NCBI GenBank assembly: GCA_905182985.1
Contig: CAJJDN010000009.1
Location: 855,056-919,055 of the forward strand
Direction: 5' to 3'
Length of the DNA: 64,000 nucleotides
From: Paramecium sonneborni
Taxonomy: Eukaryota; Ciliophora; Oligohymenophorea; Peniculida; Parameciidae
Program-made: the position numbers and the translations under genes
Notes under the pieces: model-generated
The model's input: only the letters and a program-made list of their open reading frames with translations
Databases searched by the model: none
Told to the model about the DNA's origin: nothing
Shown: one piece after another, positions 1 through 12,737 of the stretch
How the letters are laid out: every line of letters begins with the position of its first letter
Position numbering within the stretch: the stretch's first letter is position 1

Positions 1-733
1 AACAAAAACATTATGATCTCATCATTTATATATAATTTATAGCAAAATTTCTGGAATTTTCTAATTTTTGGCTTATGATAATCATTTTGATTAATTATAA
101 ATTTTTGTAAATAGACTTTTCAACAGATATTTTACCCAAAGATTAAACTAATTCTGATTTTTTTATTCAGATTCTGGTTAACCAATCTGAGCATAACCTT
201 ATATTAAGAATTAATAAAATTATCATTTTTATTCATCAATTTTTTATTTTTTGTATTTTTGATACATATTTGTGACTATATAAGTGAGCTTAATAATTTA
301 AACATATTAATTTCATTTTTTGTTTAAAGCAAAATTTGTAAATACATATTGCTTAAATTTACTGAGATCTTTTATATATTTTATTAAAAATTGTGAATAT
401 AAATAAATTAATTCACTTTCCAAAACCATTTCCCAAATCAAATTTATTAGCATACTTTTAAAATAAATCCTTGTCATAATCTTATATTTTCTTTTTTAAA
501 TCCTATTTCATATTTACATATTTGCTATCTCCCATGTATGTTCTTCTCATCGCATCTTAATTTTGGAATTCTTTAAAGAACTCATTGCTAGTAACCAAAA
601 ACTAAATTACTAAAGTGTTGTACTTTTTTTTTTTTCTCTACTTATGCATTATTATTATCTTATCCTCTTTTTCTGAAATATTCTTCTAATGTCATTCCAT
701 TATAACTATTTGGATTAAAATTTTAAGCTGTTC
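1..733. repeat. Exact duplicate of 1027-1759 abutting an assembly gap
   Basis: Bases 1-733 match 1027-1759 at a constant offset of 1026, and the match stops where the run of N begins. An identical copy that ends at a gap is more likely a scaffolding artefact (the same contig placed twice or an overlap left unmerged) than a biological tandem repeat, although a real duplication cannot be excluded from sequence alone. Confidence 0.9.
413..733 (-). pseudogene. Partial copy of the 136-aa gene at 1439-1871
   Basis: This is the 3' part of the small gene annotated at 1439-1871, carried in the duplicated segment. The TGA stop is at 413-415, and the 5' end is lost in the gap. It has the same sequence as the complete copy and probably does not represent a separate locus. 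Confidence 0.6.
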
Positions 734-911
734 NNNNNNNNNNNNNNNNNNNNNNNNNNNNNNNNNNNNNNNNNNNNNNNNNNNNNNNNNNNNNNNNNNN
801 NNNNNNNNNNNNNNNNNNNNNNNNNNNNNNNNNNNNNNNNNNNNNNNNNNNNNNNNNNNNNNNNNNNNNNNNNNNNNNNNNNNNNNNNNNNNNNNNNNNN
901 NNNNNNNNNNN
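734..911. other. Assembly gap (N run)
   Basis: A run of 178 N separates the truncated duplicate on the left from sequence leading into the second copy. Its true size is unknown, and no feature can be read here. Confidence 1.
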
Positions 912-1026
912 ATATTTCCCTATTATAAATGCTTAAAATCTAAAACCAGGATGTTTTACTATTAGCATTTTATACTTTCAGATTGATGAAAACATAATAA
1001 TTCTTAAATATTAAAATATATTAATC

Positions 1027-1759
1027 AACAAAAACATTATGATCTCATCATTTATATATAATTTATAGCAAAATTTCTGGAATTTTCTAATTTTTGGCTT
1101 ATGATAATCATTTTGATTAATTATAAATTTTTGTAAATAGACTTTTCAACAGATATTTTACCCAAAGATTAAACTAATTCTGATTTTTTTATTCAGATTC
1201 TGGTTAACCAATCTGAGCATAACCTTATATTAAGAATTAATAAAATTATCATTTTTATTCATCAATTTTTTATTTTTTGTATTTTTGATACATATTTGTG
1301 ACTATATAAGTGAGCTTAATAATTTAAACATATTAATTTCATTTTTTGTTTAAAGCAAAATTTGTAAATACATATTGCTTAAATTTACTGAGATCTTTTA
1401 TATATTTTATTAAAAATTGTGAATATAAATAAATTAATTCACTTTCCAAAACCATTTCCCAAATCAAATTTATTAGCATACTTTTAAAATAAATCCTTGT
1501 CATAATCTTATATTTTCTTTTTTAAATCCTATTTCATATTTACATATTTGCTATCTCCCATGTATGTTCTTCTCATCGCATCTTAATTTTGGAATTCTTT
1601 AAAGAACTCATTGCTAGTAACCAAAAACTAAATTACTAAAGTGTTGTACTTTTTTTTTTTTCTCTACTTATGCATTATTATTATCTTATCCTCTTTTTCT
1701 GAAATATTCTTCTAATGTCATTCCATTATAACTATTTGGATTAAAATTTTAAGCTGTTC
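1027..1759. repeat. Second copy of the 733-bp duplicated segment
   Basis: This copy is identical to 1-733. Unlike the first, it continues without interruption into unique sequence and holds the 3' two thirds of the small gene at 1439-1871, so it is the copy to trust. Confidence 0.9.
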
Positions 1760-1871
1760 TGCTTTAAAAAGCTGTACGATTTCTTTAAGAATTCTAATTT
1801 GTCATTCTTCTTTTTTCTAATCGAGAACATTTAGATGTCTCTGGTCTTTATTCTAAACGCTCTTAACTCAT
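1439..1871 (-). CDS. Small charged hypothetical protein, 136 aa
   Basis: The family was not recognised. The frame runs from an ATG at 1871 to a TGA at 1439 with one 22-nt GT...AG intron (1628-1649) just after a run of 12 A that encodes Lys. Spliced length is exactly 137 codons. The N-terminal half is basic and rich in Arg, Asn and Gln and looks disordered. The C-terminal half (about residues 70-136) is more compact and contains a Phe-rich segment (NEFFKEF), several Lys-Asp stretches and a C-terminus ending in NGFGK. No signal peptide, membrane segment or metal motif is visible. A truncated duplicate lies at 413-733. Being real rests on intron-corrected frame conservation and ciliate codon use; function is unknown. 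Confidence 0.6.
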
Positions 1872-2605
1872 TTTTAATGAAAAAATTAATATAATTAACT
1901 CATCTGTTAAGAAATTAATTCATATCGTCAAACATCACTATTTAGATGTGTTAGTTCTTAAAAAAATGTTTCTATAAAACTAGAACTGAATTATTTATTA
2001 AGAACCGAGATAATTTATTTCTTTTATCAATAATTTCGACAAATCCTTAAAATTATTATAGGATAAATATAACTTTTATTCAAGATCTAAAATTATTGGA
2101 GTTGAATATATCAACACTATTAGTAAGTTTATTTAAAATTAATAGATTAATATCTCTAATTTATAGATATACTTAAAATACTAAAGTTAAGATATCTAAA
2201 ATAAATCTTAAGGATTATAATACATTTAATATTCTCATTTTTTAAATTATAAAAATCATTTTAGATTTCTCAAAATGAAATAATATTTATGGAAAAAGAT
2301 AATATTTCAAGTTTAAATTAAGTTTGGTAAACAAATTTTCTTTTTCATTCAAACCTAAATTTCAAGTTGAATCTCTACATTAATGTTAATAATGATATCA
2401 GGAATAATTTAAACATCATTTCAAGAACATATAATTTAAATAATTAAACAATAATATTTATTTTAAAAACAATGAAATAACAACTAATTTGATATCTAAA
2501 TATTACATTTAGTGTTAAAGTAATATATTTTAATTAGATATTTCTTATATAACATGTATCATTAATTGATCTTTCATTAATTTTGGGAAATTTATAATTT
2601 TTTTA
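1872..2605. other. AT-rich non-coding stretch
   Basis: No frame with convincing coding character was found. The sequence is A/T homopolymer-rich and separates two divergent genes (a start at 1871 on minus, a start at 2606 on plus), so it probably holds both promoters. Confidence 0.5.
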
Positions 2606-3970
2606 ATGAAAATATTCTGGCTCAGACCATCTGCAGGTGATTAACAATAAGAAACAATAGTTTATAAGAAATAATAATAGGAGACAAATAAATAAGAAGC
2701 ATCTTAGAAAAGAGAATCAACAAAATTTCCATTTCACTTGAGTTTGGAAAAAGCGAAAAAAATAATTGAAAAGTAAACATTTAATAAATATAATAGTGTG
2801 AACAATAATATCTTGTGTGATTAAGTTTAAATTGTTTTAAATGCATCTTCTAAAAATTGGATGTAGTTACATATAAATTTAAAAAATTTAGAAACTTGTA
2901 ATGATTTTTTTAACATTCACGTTAATTCACTATTTTTATAATTAGCTGAATAAATATTTAAGAAAGAAAATGAAATTTATTTAATAAAAACATTAGTTAT
3001 TACTTTAGATTATTACATGAATATTGAAACATTTTTATTGTTTTTATATTGGAGATTGCTAAGAAACAAAGAGGAGTTGATATTAATAGAAAAAATTTTA
3101 GACTAAATAATAAAAATTAGATATATTTGTTTAAATGTAGATTATTTAATGGAACACTTCATTCATTTCTTATTTGATAACAGGATAGAATTGAGACAGC
3201 TCAGATAATATGAAATTATTCCAAGACCCTTAATTGGTTATGAAGAAATGGATTTATTTTAATTAGATCCTACATTATTAGGAAATGCAATTACAGAAAT
3301 AAATGAAGAATTTTATTCTTAGTTACAATTTAATAATTTACTTACCAATTTAGATTAAGCAAAATAGAGTGGATTTTTAACAGAATATTTTGATAGAGTA
3401 AACTCTTTTTCATTATATATTCAAACAATTATTTTAAATAAAAAGGATAGAAAAAAGGCAATAGATTATTTCTATGAAGTTTGTTTAGAGCTTTGCAAAA
3501 ATGAAGATGGTGAAGGAGTATTTTTATTGTTTACTTTAAGTATTGAAAGATTAGATTAGGATTTATTAAATACTATATAATATATAAGTCCAATTTAATA
3601 ATAGATACTTATTGATATGACTAAAACATTTGTATGTAATAAGCATATATATACACCAACAAATACTAAGAAACTTTATCCTATTCCATCATTTTATCAT
3701 TTTTGGACTAAATTAAAGAAACTAGAAATAGCAGCTTAGTAAAGCAAAAATTTAAAGTATATTGATCAAATTCGAAATATACTTTTAGATTTAATGTTTA
3801 TTCGTGAATCAAATAGATCTAGATTGCTTACTAGAAAAAATGAAAGTGATCCACTTTTAAAATATTTCTTATTAAAAGGACATCAAACATAATTATCTCA
3901 AATTTTAGAAATTCCTATAGGAAATTGGAATTAAATGTAATTAAAATTAATGAAATTGGCATCAAATTGA
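2606..3970 (+). CDS. RasGEF (Cdc25-like) domain protein, 454 aa
   Basis: This is a probable guanine-nucleotide exchange factor for Ras-type small GTPases. One uninterrupted frame runs from ATG 2606 to TGA 3968-3970. The first 80 residues are Gln/Glu-rich. Residues about 90-190 form a helical region resembling a RasGEF N-terminal segment. The C-terminal 240 residues follow the Cdc25-homology pattern: an acidic LDPTLLGNAI stretch followed by an Asn-Ser-Phe helix (VNSFSLYIQTIIL), a KDRKKAI helix, and a fourth block with FLLFTLSIERL. These positions match the conserved SCR blocks of RasGEF by eye, with the usual catalytic Asn region weakly conserved. The start is the first in-frame ATG after a T-rich stretch; ATG 3017 or 3149 are alternatives. 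The call is family-level; no specific orthologue is claimed. Confidence 0.6.
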
Positions 3971-4073
3971 TTATGTCAAATAATTGTATTTATATTATTA
4001 TAATTTACTGGAAATAATATTATTATACTATAAAAGCAGTTGTGAAATTAGCAACAAAAATAATAATAAAAAT

Positions 4074-4514
4074 ATGTAGGGCAACATATAATAAGTCTTC
4101 TTGTAATTTACAGGAAATAAACCAGAGATGGATGGAAAAACCTTTGCAAAAGTTTCAAAAGATTGTCATCTCTTAGATAAGAAATTGACATCAACAGATG
4201 TAGATTTGATCTTTGCAAAAATCAAACCAACACCAGGTGCTAGAACAATAGCATATGCTTAATTTGAAAAAGGTTTATAAATGATGGCTGAAAAAAAAGG
4301 AGTAGGAGTTTAGGATATTCAAAATCAAATTTTGAATGCTGGTGGGCCTCATTTTACTGGAACAAAAGCTGATGCTGTTAAATTTCATGATGATAAGAAC
4401 CTATACACAGGTGTTCATGCAAATGGAGGTCCATCAACTATAGATAAGAATCATGGTGGTTTGAATACAATTTGTGATAGATCCTAAGCTGATGTTAGAG
4501 GAGTTAAAAAGTGA
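4074..4514 (+). CDS. TPPP/p25-alpha family protein, 146 aa
   Basis: Tubulin polymerization-promoting proteins bind and bundle microtubules, and short-form members are typical of ciliated protists. The single-exon frame (ATG 4074, TGA 4512-4514) gives 146 residues. Hallmarks in order are an N-terminal EMDGKTFAK block, a TDVDLIFAKIK segment, and the C-terminal p25-alpha signature with GPHFTGTKADAVKFHDD, YTGVHANGGP and a Gly-rich Asp-Arg tail. The last of these is the part most conserved across the family. No intron is needed. It lies 103 bp downstream of the RasGEF gene on the same strand, with an AT-rich gap that fits an independent promoter. Cytoplasmic and axonemal microtubules are the expected site of action. 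The family assignment is firm; the precise role is inferred. Confidence 0.88.
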
Positions 4515-5017
4515 TATATTATTATGAAATTACACAATTATTATCAATTATATAGTAAAATATACTTGTCATTTTTTAGGACGTTTTTAGCTAGTAAAAA
4601 TTATATTACAAGCATTTATATATTACAATCATTAATTCAATTGTTATAATATAAAATTAACAATAAATAAATAAGCGAGATAAATTAGACATTTTTTTTT
4701 ATGAATTTATTCTTTTATGTAAATAAATATTTTACAACACAGCATAGTTAAAAAAATTTTTAATTATTAAAATATATACATATCAACAAAGTAGATTTTA
4801 TCACTTTTGATATCATTTTATTAAAAGTCTATTTTAAATTTCAATATATGCATTCTTTTAATAGAGACTAAAATTAAGTAAAATTTGAGTTTGCTTATAA
4901 AATTATGCTTAAAAAATTCAGAAATATAAACTTAGTAAAATCAATAAACTTTAAAAATTGTAAAGGTTTATAAACTCAGTAATTATTTTGATTCACTTAT
5001 TTAATATTATAGTAGAA

Positions 5018-6505
5018 ATGGATGTGAAAATAAAAGATTCATTTTTCGATGATCCTGAAAGTGAAACCTTCTGGGTCTCTAATAGTTTGCCAAGTTATGA
5101 AGAAATATTATAAATGCAAGATACTATGTACATTCAAAAAGATCAAGAGTTTTGCAAACGCACTCTAGGCATTTAGAATCATTACTTGCTTTACTTTAAA
5201 CAATAGGTATATTGCAATCAATAACCAATAGACAGTCTAAAAATGGATTAATTTGGACAACTCTACAATGGAATATGTCAAACATTAAAGTGCAGGTTTG
5301 GGAATTAGAATTTCTAAACATAAACAATATTTTGAGTTCTTCGGAGATGTTGAACCATGGTATAATTATTTGAGATAATATTGCATATAAAGAAATTTTG
5401 CATAGAGTTATACTTTATTGAAGAAATTAGGATAAGGAAATTTTGCAGATGTATTTAATTTTACTATCATTAGGTTTATAAAGCAACTAATAAAATTGAT
5501 GGAGAAGAATATGCTATAAAATGTTTTAGAAAGCATAAATTAAAGGAGAAAGTTGATAGATTATCAATTATTAAAGAAATATCAATCATGAAGAAAATTT
5601 AGCATGAGTCAGTCTTAAAATTATATGAAGTATTTGAAGGAGATGATTGTTTATATTTAGTTTTGGAATATTTAAGAGGTGGTGAGCTTCATTAATATAT
5701 GAAGAAATCACCTCCATTTTCAGAAGAAAAATGTTCAAAGCTAATATTTCGAATATTAAAAGCACTTTATACAATTCATGAAAAAGGAATATTACATAGA
5801 GATTTAAAACCAGAAAATATTATGTTAAGAAACAAAGATGATCTTGATAATATTTGTATTGGAGATTTTGGTCTAGCTGATTATTATTCTCCAAATGGAT
5901 AATATATTTTCACTAGATGTGGTACTCCAGGTTATGTTGCACCAGAATTATTATAAGATAAACTTTATGATTTTAAAATTGATATATATAGTGTTGGAAT
6001 ACTTATGTACATTTTAATAGCAGGTAAATCACCATTTGATGGCAAAGATTATGATGATGTTGTAATGAGAAATTACTATGCAAAAGTTAAATTTGAAGAT
6101 TGTAAATTAAGTGAAATTGGTATGAATCTTTTAAAAGGTTTAATGAATAAAAACCCAATTTAAAGATTAAGTGCAGAAGAAGCTTTAAATCACCCTTGGT
6201 TTGCAACTGAAAATTCTTATAAAACTATATAATTCAAAATTCGGAAACAAAATCCTGTTTTAAAGAAATTTGCATAATAATGTGAATAGTAAATCAAATA
6301 GTTTTCTGCTATCTCTACTTAGTTCAGTCCTAAAAGTTCATTATCTAGCCTTAGTCCTTTTTGTGTTACAAAATGCAATCTAGATGAGAGTCCATTAACA
6401 CCTAATACTCCTATTGCTTAATATCCTATTTCAACACCCAGAACTCCTGGAATGCTTAAATTAAAACCAGTTCGACGCTCTTAATTTACTTTAAAACAAT
6501 TATGA
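5018..6505 (+). CDS. CaMK-like Ser/Thr protein kinase with N-terminal PH-like region, 479 aa
   Basis: Three exons are joined by introns at 5207-5231 (25 nt) and 5451-5473 (23 nt). The second interrupts the Gly-rich loop, and only splicing restores GQGNFADVYKA. The kinase domain spans about residues 130-390 with all motifs intact: YAIKCF (ATP Lys), HRDLKPEN (catalytic loop), GDFGLAD, a [12 protein letters not shown] activation/P+1 segment and the late conserved Arg in [11 protein letters not shown]. The N-terminal 125 residues look like a PH-like module ending in a Trp-containing helix; that part is inferred. The C-terminal tail is rich in Ser, Pro and Thr. It should be an active Ca2+/calmodulin-dependent-type kinase. 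Two more divergent relatives with the same layout sit at 11247-12737 and 35340-36839, in both of which the DFG motif is lost. Confidence 0.88.
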
Positions 6506-8231
6506 TTTTAATATTTATGTAAATAAGTCAATTTGTAATAATAATATTTTATTTAAATATAGATCTATTAAATTGACAAAAAAAATACAATTTTTATTTT
6601 CTAATTTAAAAAAACAAAATAAATATAACAAGATAACATTTTATTTTTTAATAAATTAAGATAATCTAACATGAGAATTTGAATTATTCTTTATTTTTTC
6701 CATTTTAATATTGACAATAACTCTTAAAAATAAAAGGCATTTGAATATCATTTATGAGTAAGTAGTTCTAAGCATAAACTATTTCCTATTACTTAAATCT
6801 ATCATATATTTTGATATGAAACAAATTTAGAATAATAGATATTTAAAATAAATAAAAATATAATAAAATCTACTTACTATTTAAAAGAAGAAAATATTGC
6901 ATATAACATAAAATAAATTTTATTTATTAAATTATTTGACAATTTATTCCTCCAATACAGATCTAGAACTTTTAGATCTTATTTTTTTTATACATTTTTA
7001 ATGTATTATTTGAATCTCATTTAATGATAATGGTAATTAATTCTCATTGACTCAATAATCTTTTTTCCGATTCTATTAAACGGATTAGACTTTTAATGAT
7101 GAGATCTATAAAAAATAAATTTAAATTATATCTTTAATAAATAGAGCTTCGGATTGTAATAGTTTCACTCGTTAAAAAAACTCTATTAATTATTGATTAT
7201 TCTATAAAATCTTAAGATTAAGAGAGAAAATTTATAAAAAGTTAGTGTTCTAATTCAGACCAGTGTCCAGTTTTTTAAGAGTTTTGATTACAAACAACTA
7301 TTTAGATTTTGTTTTTGAAATAAAAGATTTAAGGGTGTATACTTTCTAATTTCATTTATTAATATCCACAATAATGGTTATTAATTTATAGAAATTATTA
7401 TTATGATAATTTATCTAATATTTACAAAAGATAAATAATTTAAAATTGAGTTAATTAATAAATAATTCTAATAATAATTTGAATTTATTACATAAATTGG
7501 TAAACTTTTATTTAAAAAAGTAAGAATTTTTTTAAATAGCAAATATAAGGTTAGAAATGATAATTTAATTGAAAATTATATATTCTACATATTTTTGAGA
7601 AATAGAAAATATATTATTTTTAAATAAAATAAATACATAAAATAAACTTTATTATACTATCTTAATCAAGTTTGACTTTAAATATTAAATTGAGATTAGT
7701 CTTTGTTATTTAAGCTATTGCAGAAAAATCAATAATATGAATTGAAAAAAGAAGATAAAAATTGGAACAACATGAAATTTGTACATTAAAAATCAAAAAA
7801 TAATACACTAGCTAAATAGAGTGAATCAGATGATTTAAACTTATATAAATAATAATATATCTCATTCTTAATTTGAAGCTACATATCTATTTAAGAGATT
7901 AGATTGGGATAAAGATGAATAATTAAGATATATTTAGATAGTTTTGTTGAAGATCTACTATAAAAAATAATAATAATATTTAAGAGATTTAGCAAAAACA
8001 AAAACAACATATTAAATTTATTTCATATTCATTAAATGGTAATTTATGTTCTTTAATCCTTTGTAAAATTTAATGACAAATATTTTGTTTTTATGGGTCA
8101 ACTTAATTCTATTAAAATATTTAATTATTTAATACTTTTATTTTTACAGCCTTAGAAACTGAATCTAATTATTAGGATGTAAAAGTACAATATTCCAACA
8201 TTATTTCTGGGTGATCTTATCTATTCTTTAA
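6506..8231. other. Gene-poor stretch with one weak open frame
   Basis: Most of this 1.7-kb region is AT-rich without coding character. A plus-strand frame open from about 7773 to 8161 contains a short charged segment (FKRLDWDKDEQLRYI) near 7876-7920, followed by a Phe/Leu-rich low-complexity tail. It lacks an ATG and a recognisable family, and could be a decayed gene end. Nothing else was seen. Confidence 0.3.
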
Positions 8232-8738
8232 TCATGATTTTATTGATTTTTTCTTTCTGATATGATTAAATGATAAGCTAATACAGCTAAAGCTAAAAAG
8301 CTTTTATTGGCAATCTATAATATATAATTGCTATGATACTTCATTTACAAAATCAAACATTAAAGTTCTATATTTAGAAATAGCATCATTTGTAAATGCT
8401 TCATTCATTTAAAAAATAGTTGAAAATTGTTTTATTAATTTCTCTCCTTCTTCAAATTACTCATAAAATTGTTTTCTCTAATTAGAATCATTTTTTCCTA
8501 GCATTTCACAGATTTAACTTTTAAAGTCTTCTATTATATTTTCATATCCTCCAAATCTAGTTTACTCTTTTCCAGGCTCATCAGCTTCATGTAAATTAAC
8601 CTCATTTTCATATGTAATTTTTCCTTATTCAATAACAACTCCTTTGCATTGCTTTGATTTACAAAAATTTGATGATGAACTTGGATCAAAAAAAGCTTAA
8701 TTTTTACAGTAAGGACATACTATGACACTTTCTTACAT
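8232..8738 (-). CDS. Small zinc-ribbon protein, 168 aa
   Basis: A single exon runs from ATG 8738 to TGA 8232. The N-terminus carries a four-cysteine zinc-ribbon-like motif: CPYC near residues 9-12, then a second pair in CKSKQC about 15 residues later. The middle region (about 55-115) is charged and helical, with KQFYEQFEEGEKLI. The last 30 residues are Ser/Phe/Lys-rich, and an unseen intron there could alter the true C-terminus. Zinc ribbons of this type occur in RNA polymerase subunits and transcription or ribosome factors, but nothing outside the cysteines supports a specific assignment. The gene is followed by an AT-rich gap and is transcribed in the same direction as the MORN gene upstream. 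Confidence 0.6.
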
Positions 8739-9304
8739 TAAATATAATATAGATTATGTTTGTAAATGAATAAAAAATTTAGGACAAACAAATTTTCGTA
8801 AAATTTAAAAAATAAAAGTCTCTCTAAAAAAAGTCATAATATCTAATTTGATAGTTATTCAAATTAATAAAGCAAGGAGATACTTTTTGTAAAGTCAGTC
8901 TAAGATAATAAAAGAATAAAAAAAGTGCAGCATTAATGTATTCTCGATATTATTCAACATAAACTCAAATGTATAATATTATGAAAAAGTTTTATTAAAA
9001 TATCCTTATTAATTAATAGACTCCATTAATGACTTTAAATAATATAATTTATTATATATTAATAGTACAATAAGAAGATATTGATCAAGTAATACAAAAA
9101 CTTTAAAATAAAAAAGCAAGAATTTAAATAATGATTTTGCATTATAAAAGAGCTTCAATTATGATAAATATATTTTTAATATTAATTTTAACTATATTAG
9201 ATAATAATAATTATTCAATGAATAAAAATATGTAATTTTATTCAAAAATAAATGAATATAAATAATTTTAGCTTAAAAGAAATAATAATATAAAAATTGA
9301 ATAA
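8739..9304. other. Intergenic region
   Basis: No convincing gene was seen. The region lies between the 3' end of the MORN gene and the start of the zinc-ribbon gene, both on the minus strand, and should contain the promoter of the latter. Confidence 0.5.
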
Positions 9305-10411
9305 TCATGTTTCACTTTTTTATCTTTTTTCTTTTCCCTCACTCCAAAAGCTTTCATTTTAAATTCCATTTTTATCAATAAAGACACCTTTTCCATGTTA
9401 TTTACCATCTCTAAATTCTCCTTTATAAATAGATCCATCTGCCCATTTAAATTCTCCTTCCCCATGTTTTAAATCATATAAATAATATCCTATATATTCT
9501 CTTCCATCAGGCCAAATAAAATGACCTTTTCCATTCATTTTACCATCTTTAAATTATCCCTTATAGATTCTACCATCTTTAAATTTCAATTCTCCAAATC
9601 CTGTAATAGAATCATTATCAAATTAACCAGTATAAATATCTCCATTATTAAATTTGACTATTCCTTATCCTTATTTTTTTCCATAAAAAAATGATCCTTC
9701 ATATTCTTATCCATCAATAAGAATTTCTTTTCCTTATCCATGCTATAATATATATTATTATAATTTACTTTTTAATCTTATAACCATTATCCTTCATATT
9801 TAGATCCATCAAAATCATAAAAAACTCCATAACCATTAGCCATATTATTTTTCCATTCTCCCTCATATGCATTTCCATTTGAATGTATAATTCTACCTCT
9901 TCCATTAGCTTAGTCAAATTTCCAATAACCTTCATAAATGGATCCATCTGCAAAGTATTATTTTCCTCTACCATGTCTTAATCTGGAAAGCCATTATCCA
10001 ATATAAATGTTTCCTTAGTTTCTTTTATGTTCCTAATATTATGCTTATGTATTCTACATGTGCCATAAAGAATCTACATTCATTAAATTCTTAAGGAAGC
10101 TTTTTATCGAATTTAAACTTTCCAAGCTTAGATTAAGTCGTTAGTACATTTTATTCTATACTTTTAGGTTCTTTACTTTAAACCCAATTATCACCTGGTT
10201 TCTCCTTTTCAGCTTCTTCTTTCATTTATGCAGCAACGTTTTTTGCTTTTTTCTTTCTTATTGATGATTATATCTTGACTATTTCTTCTTTATATTCTTC
10301 AAAGTTTATTTATTATGGAACTAAAGTTGGCATCGCTATTGGTTCAAAATCTCTATATTCTATATTTTATATCACTCCTCCTTATTATTATTATGAACAA
10401 CAAGTGCCCAT
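9305..10411 (-). CDS. MORN-repeat protein with IQ motif and N-terminal acylation signal, 351 aa
   Basis: Two introns (10033-10057, 25 nt; 9743-9768, 26 nt) restore one frame of 351 residues. The N-terminus MGTCC fits N-myristoylation at Gly2 plus palmitoylation of the two Cys, implying membrane attachment. Around residue 45 there is an IQ-like calmodulin-binding motif (KIQSSIRKKKAK). From about residue 125 to the end are roughly nine MORN repeats of the form YxGxW/FxxGxxxGxGxxxxxxG, for example YIGQWLSRLRHGRGKYYFADG. MORN arrays bind phospholipids or form scaffolds at cortex and cilia. It starts 28 bp from the divergent gene at 10440, so the two must share a very compact bidirectional promoter. 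The role is a family-level inference. Confidence 0.88.
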
Positions 10412-10439
10412 AAATAATTATTAATATAAATAAATAAAT

Positions 10440-11237
10440 ATGTCAATCATACTTTATTTTATGTCAGCTATCATTTTGCTTATTCCTTTTCTCTTCAATG
10501 TTGATGTATATACTCCATACTATGATTTTGCCTCCTTACTATGTGTTTAATAATGGATATTTGAAACAAATAGTTCCTTCAAATTTTTACAATCTTTATT
10601 CTTAACTGTGGCTATTATGTTTGCTTAATCTTTTACCTTAAATGTAAATATTATATTAAAAATTAGCTTATATTTTTTAATGAGAATATTTTCTCTAATT
10701 TTGAAAACCTTTATTAAGCATTTCTATATGCAATCCTAACTTTTATTTTTGCTAATCCTATTACTATTAAATATTAAGATAGATTAGCTGCTTAATATGA
10801 ATCTTTTCCATATTCAGTTATGATGATTGATAAAGTTGGATAAGCCTTAACTATTTCTAAATTAATAGAAGCTTTTGTTTTTTATAACATTACTTTTACT
10901 AATCTTTAATTCATTTTATCTACCATTTTTATGAGTTAAATACCAATTTTAGTCTTATTTATTGGACTTAGAGATTATCATTCAAATTCAGCATCATATT
11001 CTAAAATTAAAGATATATCTTTAGAAAATTCAATCATATATCTTTTAACATCTTTAATATTTTTATTTTTAAGACAAACCAATTTAATCGTTTTAGATCC
11101 TTAAACTTTATAATATATATGCATTATACTATTTGTATTATTATCAAGTATTATTTTTATTATATTATCTAGCATTTTATTATCAAATCAAAAAAATTAT
11201 TAAATCTAAAAATCAATCCAAAATTAAAACTTTATGA
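10440..11237 (+). CDS. Multi-pass membrane protein, 249 aa
   Basis: No family was recognised. Three exons (introns 10644-10666 and 11148-11172) give 249 residues. The first ATG opens a hydrophobic segment (SIILYFMSAIILLIPFLF) that could be a signal anchor. At least four more hydrophobic stretches follow, near residues 50-70, 85-100, 155-175 and 215-245, with a short basic C-terminal tail ending KIKTL. The second intron is required to reach the TGA at 11235-11237; reading through it would run into the opposite gene. The 3' end is 9 bp from the 3' end of the convergent kinase-like gene, and the 5' end is 28 bp from the MORN gene. It is probably an integral protein of an internal membrane, but this is inference. 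Confidence 0.6.
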
Positions 11238-11246
11238 TTTATAAAA

Positions 11247-12737
11247 TCATATAAATACATTTTATTTAATCATTTTCATTCTTTAACTTAATTTATTTTT
11301 ATTTTTTATTGTTTTAAGATGATTTGAGAGAAGACATAATGATTATGGACTTTTTGATACACTTTTTTCAACTGAAGTTGAAGAATCTCGATTTATAGGT
11401 GGAAGTTTTATAGAATTTATAGAACAATCTGTTTTTTCTCTATCTGATTAACTAGGATCAAATTTACTCATTCTCTTTGGAAGTAAAGGTAGAAATTATT
11501 TAGATATAAAATTTTTTGAATTTCTAGATTTTTATTGAATTCTAAATATATCTAACTCTAATATCTTTTCACAATTCAAATTATCTGTTTACTTCTTTTA
11601 CATATCCTTAAAAATTTACTCAAAAAATCTATAAAGTGGAGGAGATAACTCCATGTAATCTGTTTCAATTAATTATATAGAATTTTTAATCATTAATTCA
11701 TCCAACACTTGATTTTCTTTATAAATTTTCTTAGTAAACATTGTTAATAAAATAACACTCAAGCAATATATATCTCTTTTCATATACTAATTAAGCATAT
11801 TCTCTTAATCTTAAAGATTATTGTTAATTTAATTATTATTTTTTTATATTGGAATTTGAATTGCCTTATCATAATTAATTAGACAAGCTGTCTTTAAATC
11901 TTAGGCATCTCTTAGTAATATATTATCATATCTTATATCTTAATGATAAATATTTTATTTATGAAGTTAATCTAAACTGCTAAAAAGAGAATGCATTACT
12001 TTAATCTTTTCTTATTCAGTAAGAAGATTATTCAAAATTTATTATTTAATTGATCCTCCTTCTAAATATTCAGTAATTATATATATATTTTATTCACCCT
12101 CATGAATTTCTTCTAATTTTAATAAATTATTATGATTCATTTGTCTTAGGATATTTATTTAATTTAAAAAGTTATCTTTTTCAAATTTACTACTATTCAA
12201 TAACATTTATTTTTCTACAACCTTTGCTACAAATTTTTATCCACTTATTTAATGTTAGACCTTATAGACCTTTTTATAAATTATAAATTTTACAGATGAT
12301 AATTAGTCACTACCAATTTTTTATATAACTCGATATTTCTTCTAAAACTCTGATTATATCACATATTTTTTCATCTTTTCGATTAATTCTAAGTCATTAC
12401 CATAAAATTCAACTTGTTACCCATTTTTACTTATTCTAAAACCAAATTACTAATTTTTCAAATTCATCACAACTCTTAAGCAAACATTCTCAATTTATAT
12501 ATATTTTGATGATATCTAACAAATATTTTCAGATTCTAATACTTCATCAATAATTTTTAGATAATTATTTGCGAAATAAAGTTTTATTGTGGAAACCTTG
12601 TTGATATATTTCATTTGAAAACTGCCCTAATCTTAAAATTGCAAATTTTCATCAATTATTTGTGTAAATAATTGGTTTCCATCGTTAAAAAAGGAAGTCT
12701 TAGATTAATCGTCTTGATATCCTCCACTTTTTTTCAT
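11247..12737 (-). CDS. Degenerate protein kinase with PH-like N-terminus, 496 aa
   Basis: The gene is intronless and gives 496 residues. It is a diverged relative of the kinase at 5018. The N-terminal 160 residues resemble its PH-like module (INKVSTIKLYF, FGFRISKNGQQVEFYG), and the kinase-like domain occupies about 165-430. The ATP-site Lys is present (FVAKVVEK). The catalytic loop reads HQDIRYDNILL, keeping the Asp and Asn but losing the Arg of HRD and the Lys of DLKxxN. The Gly-rich loop is poor, and the DFG position reads NYDKA, so the Mg-binding Asp is missing. The APE/P+1 segment is also gone. The intact frame suggests a selected pseudokinase rather than a dead gene. The C-terminus is Ser/Pro-rich. 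Confidence 0.78.
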
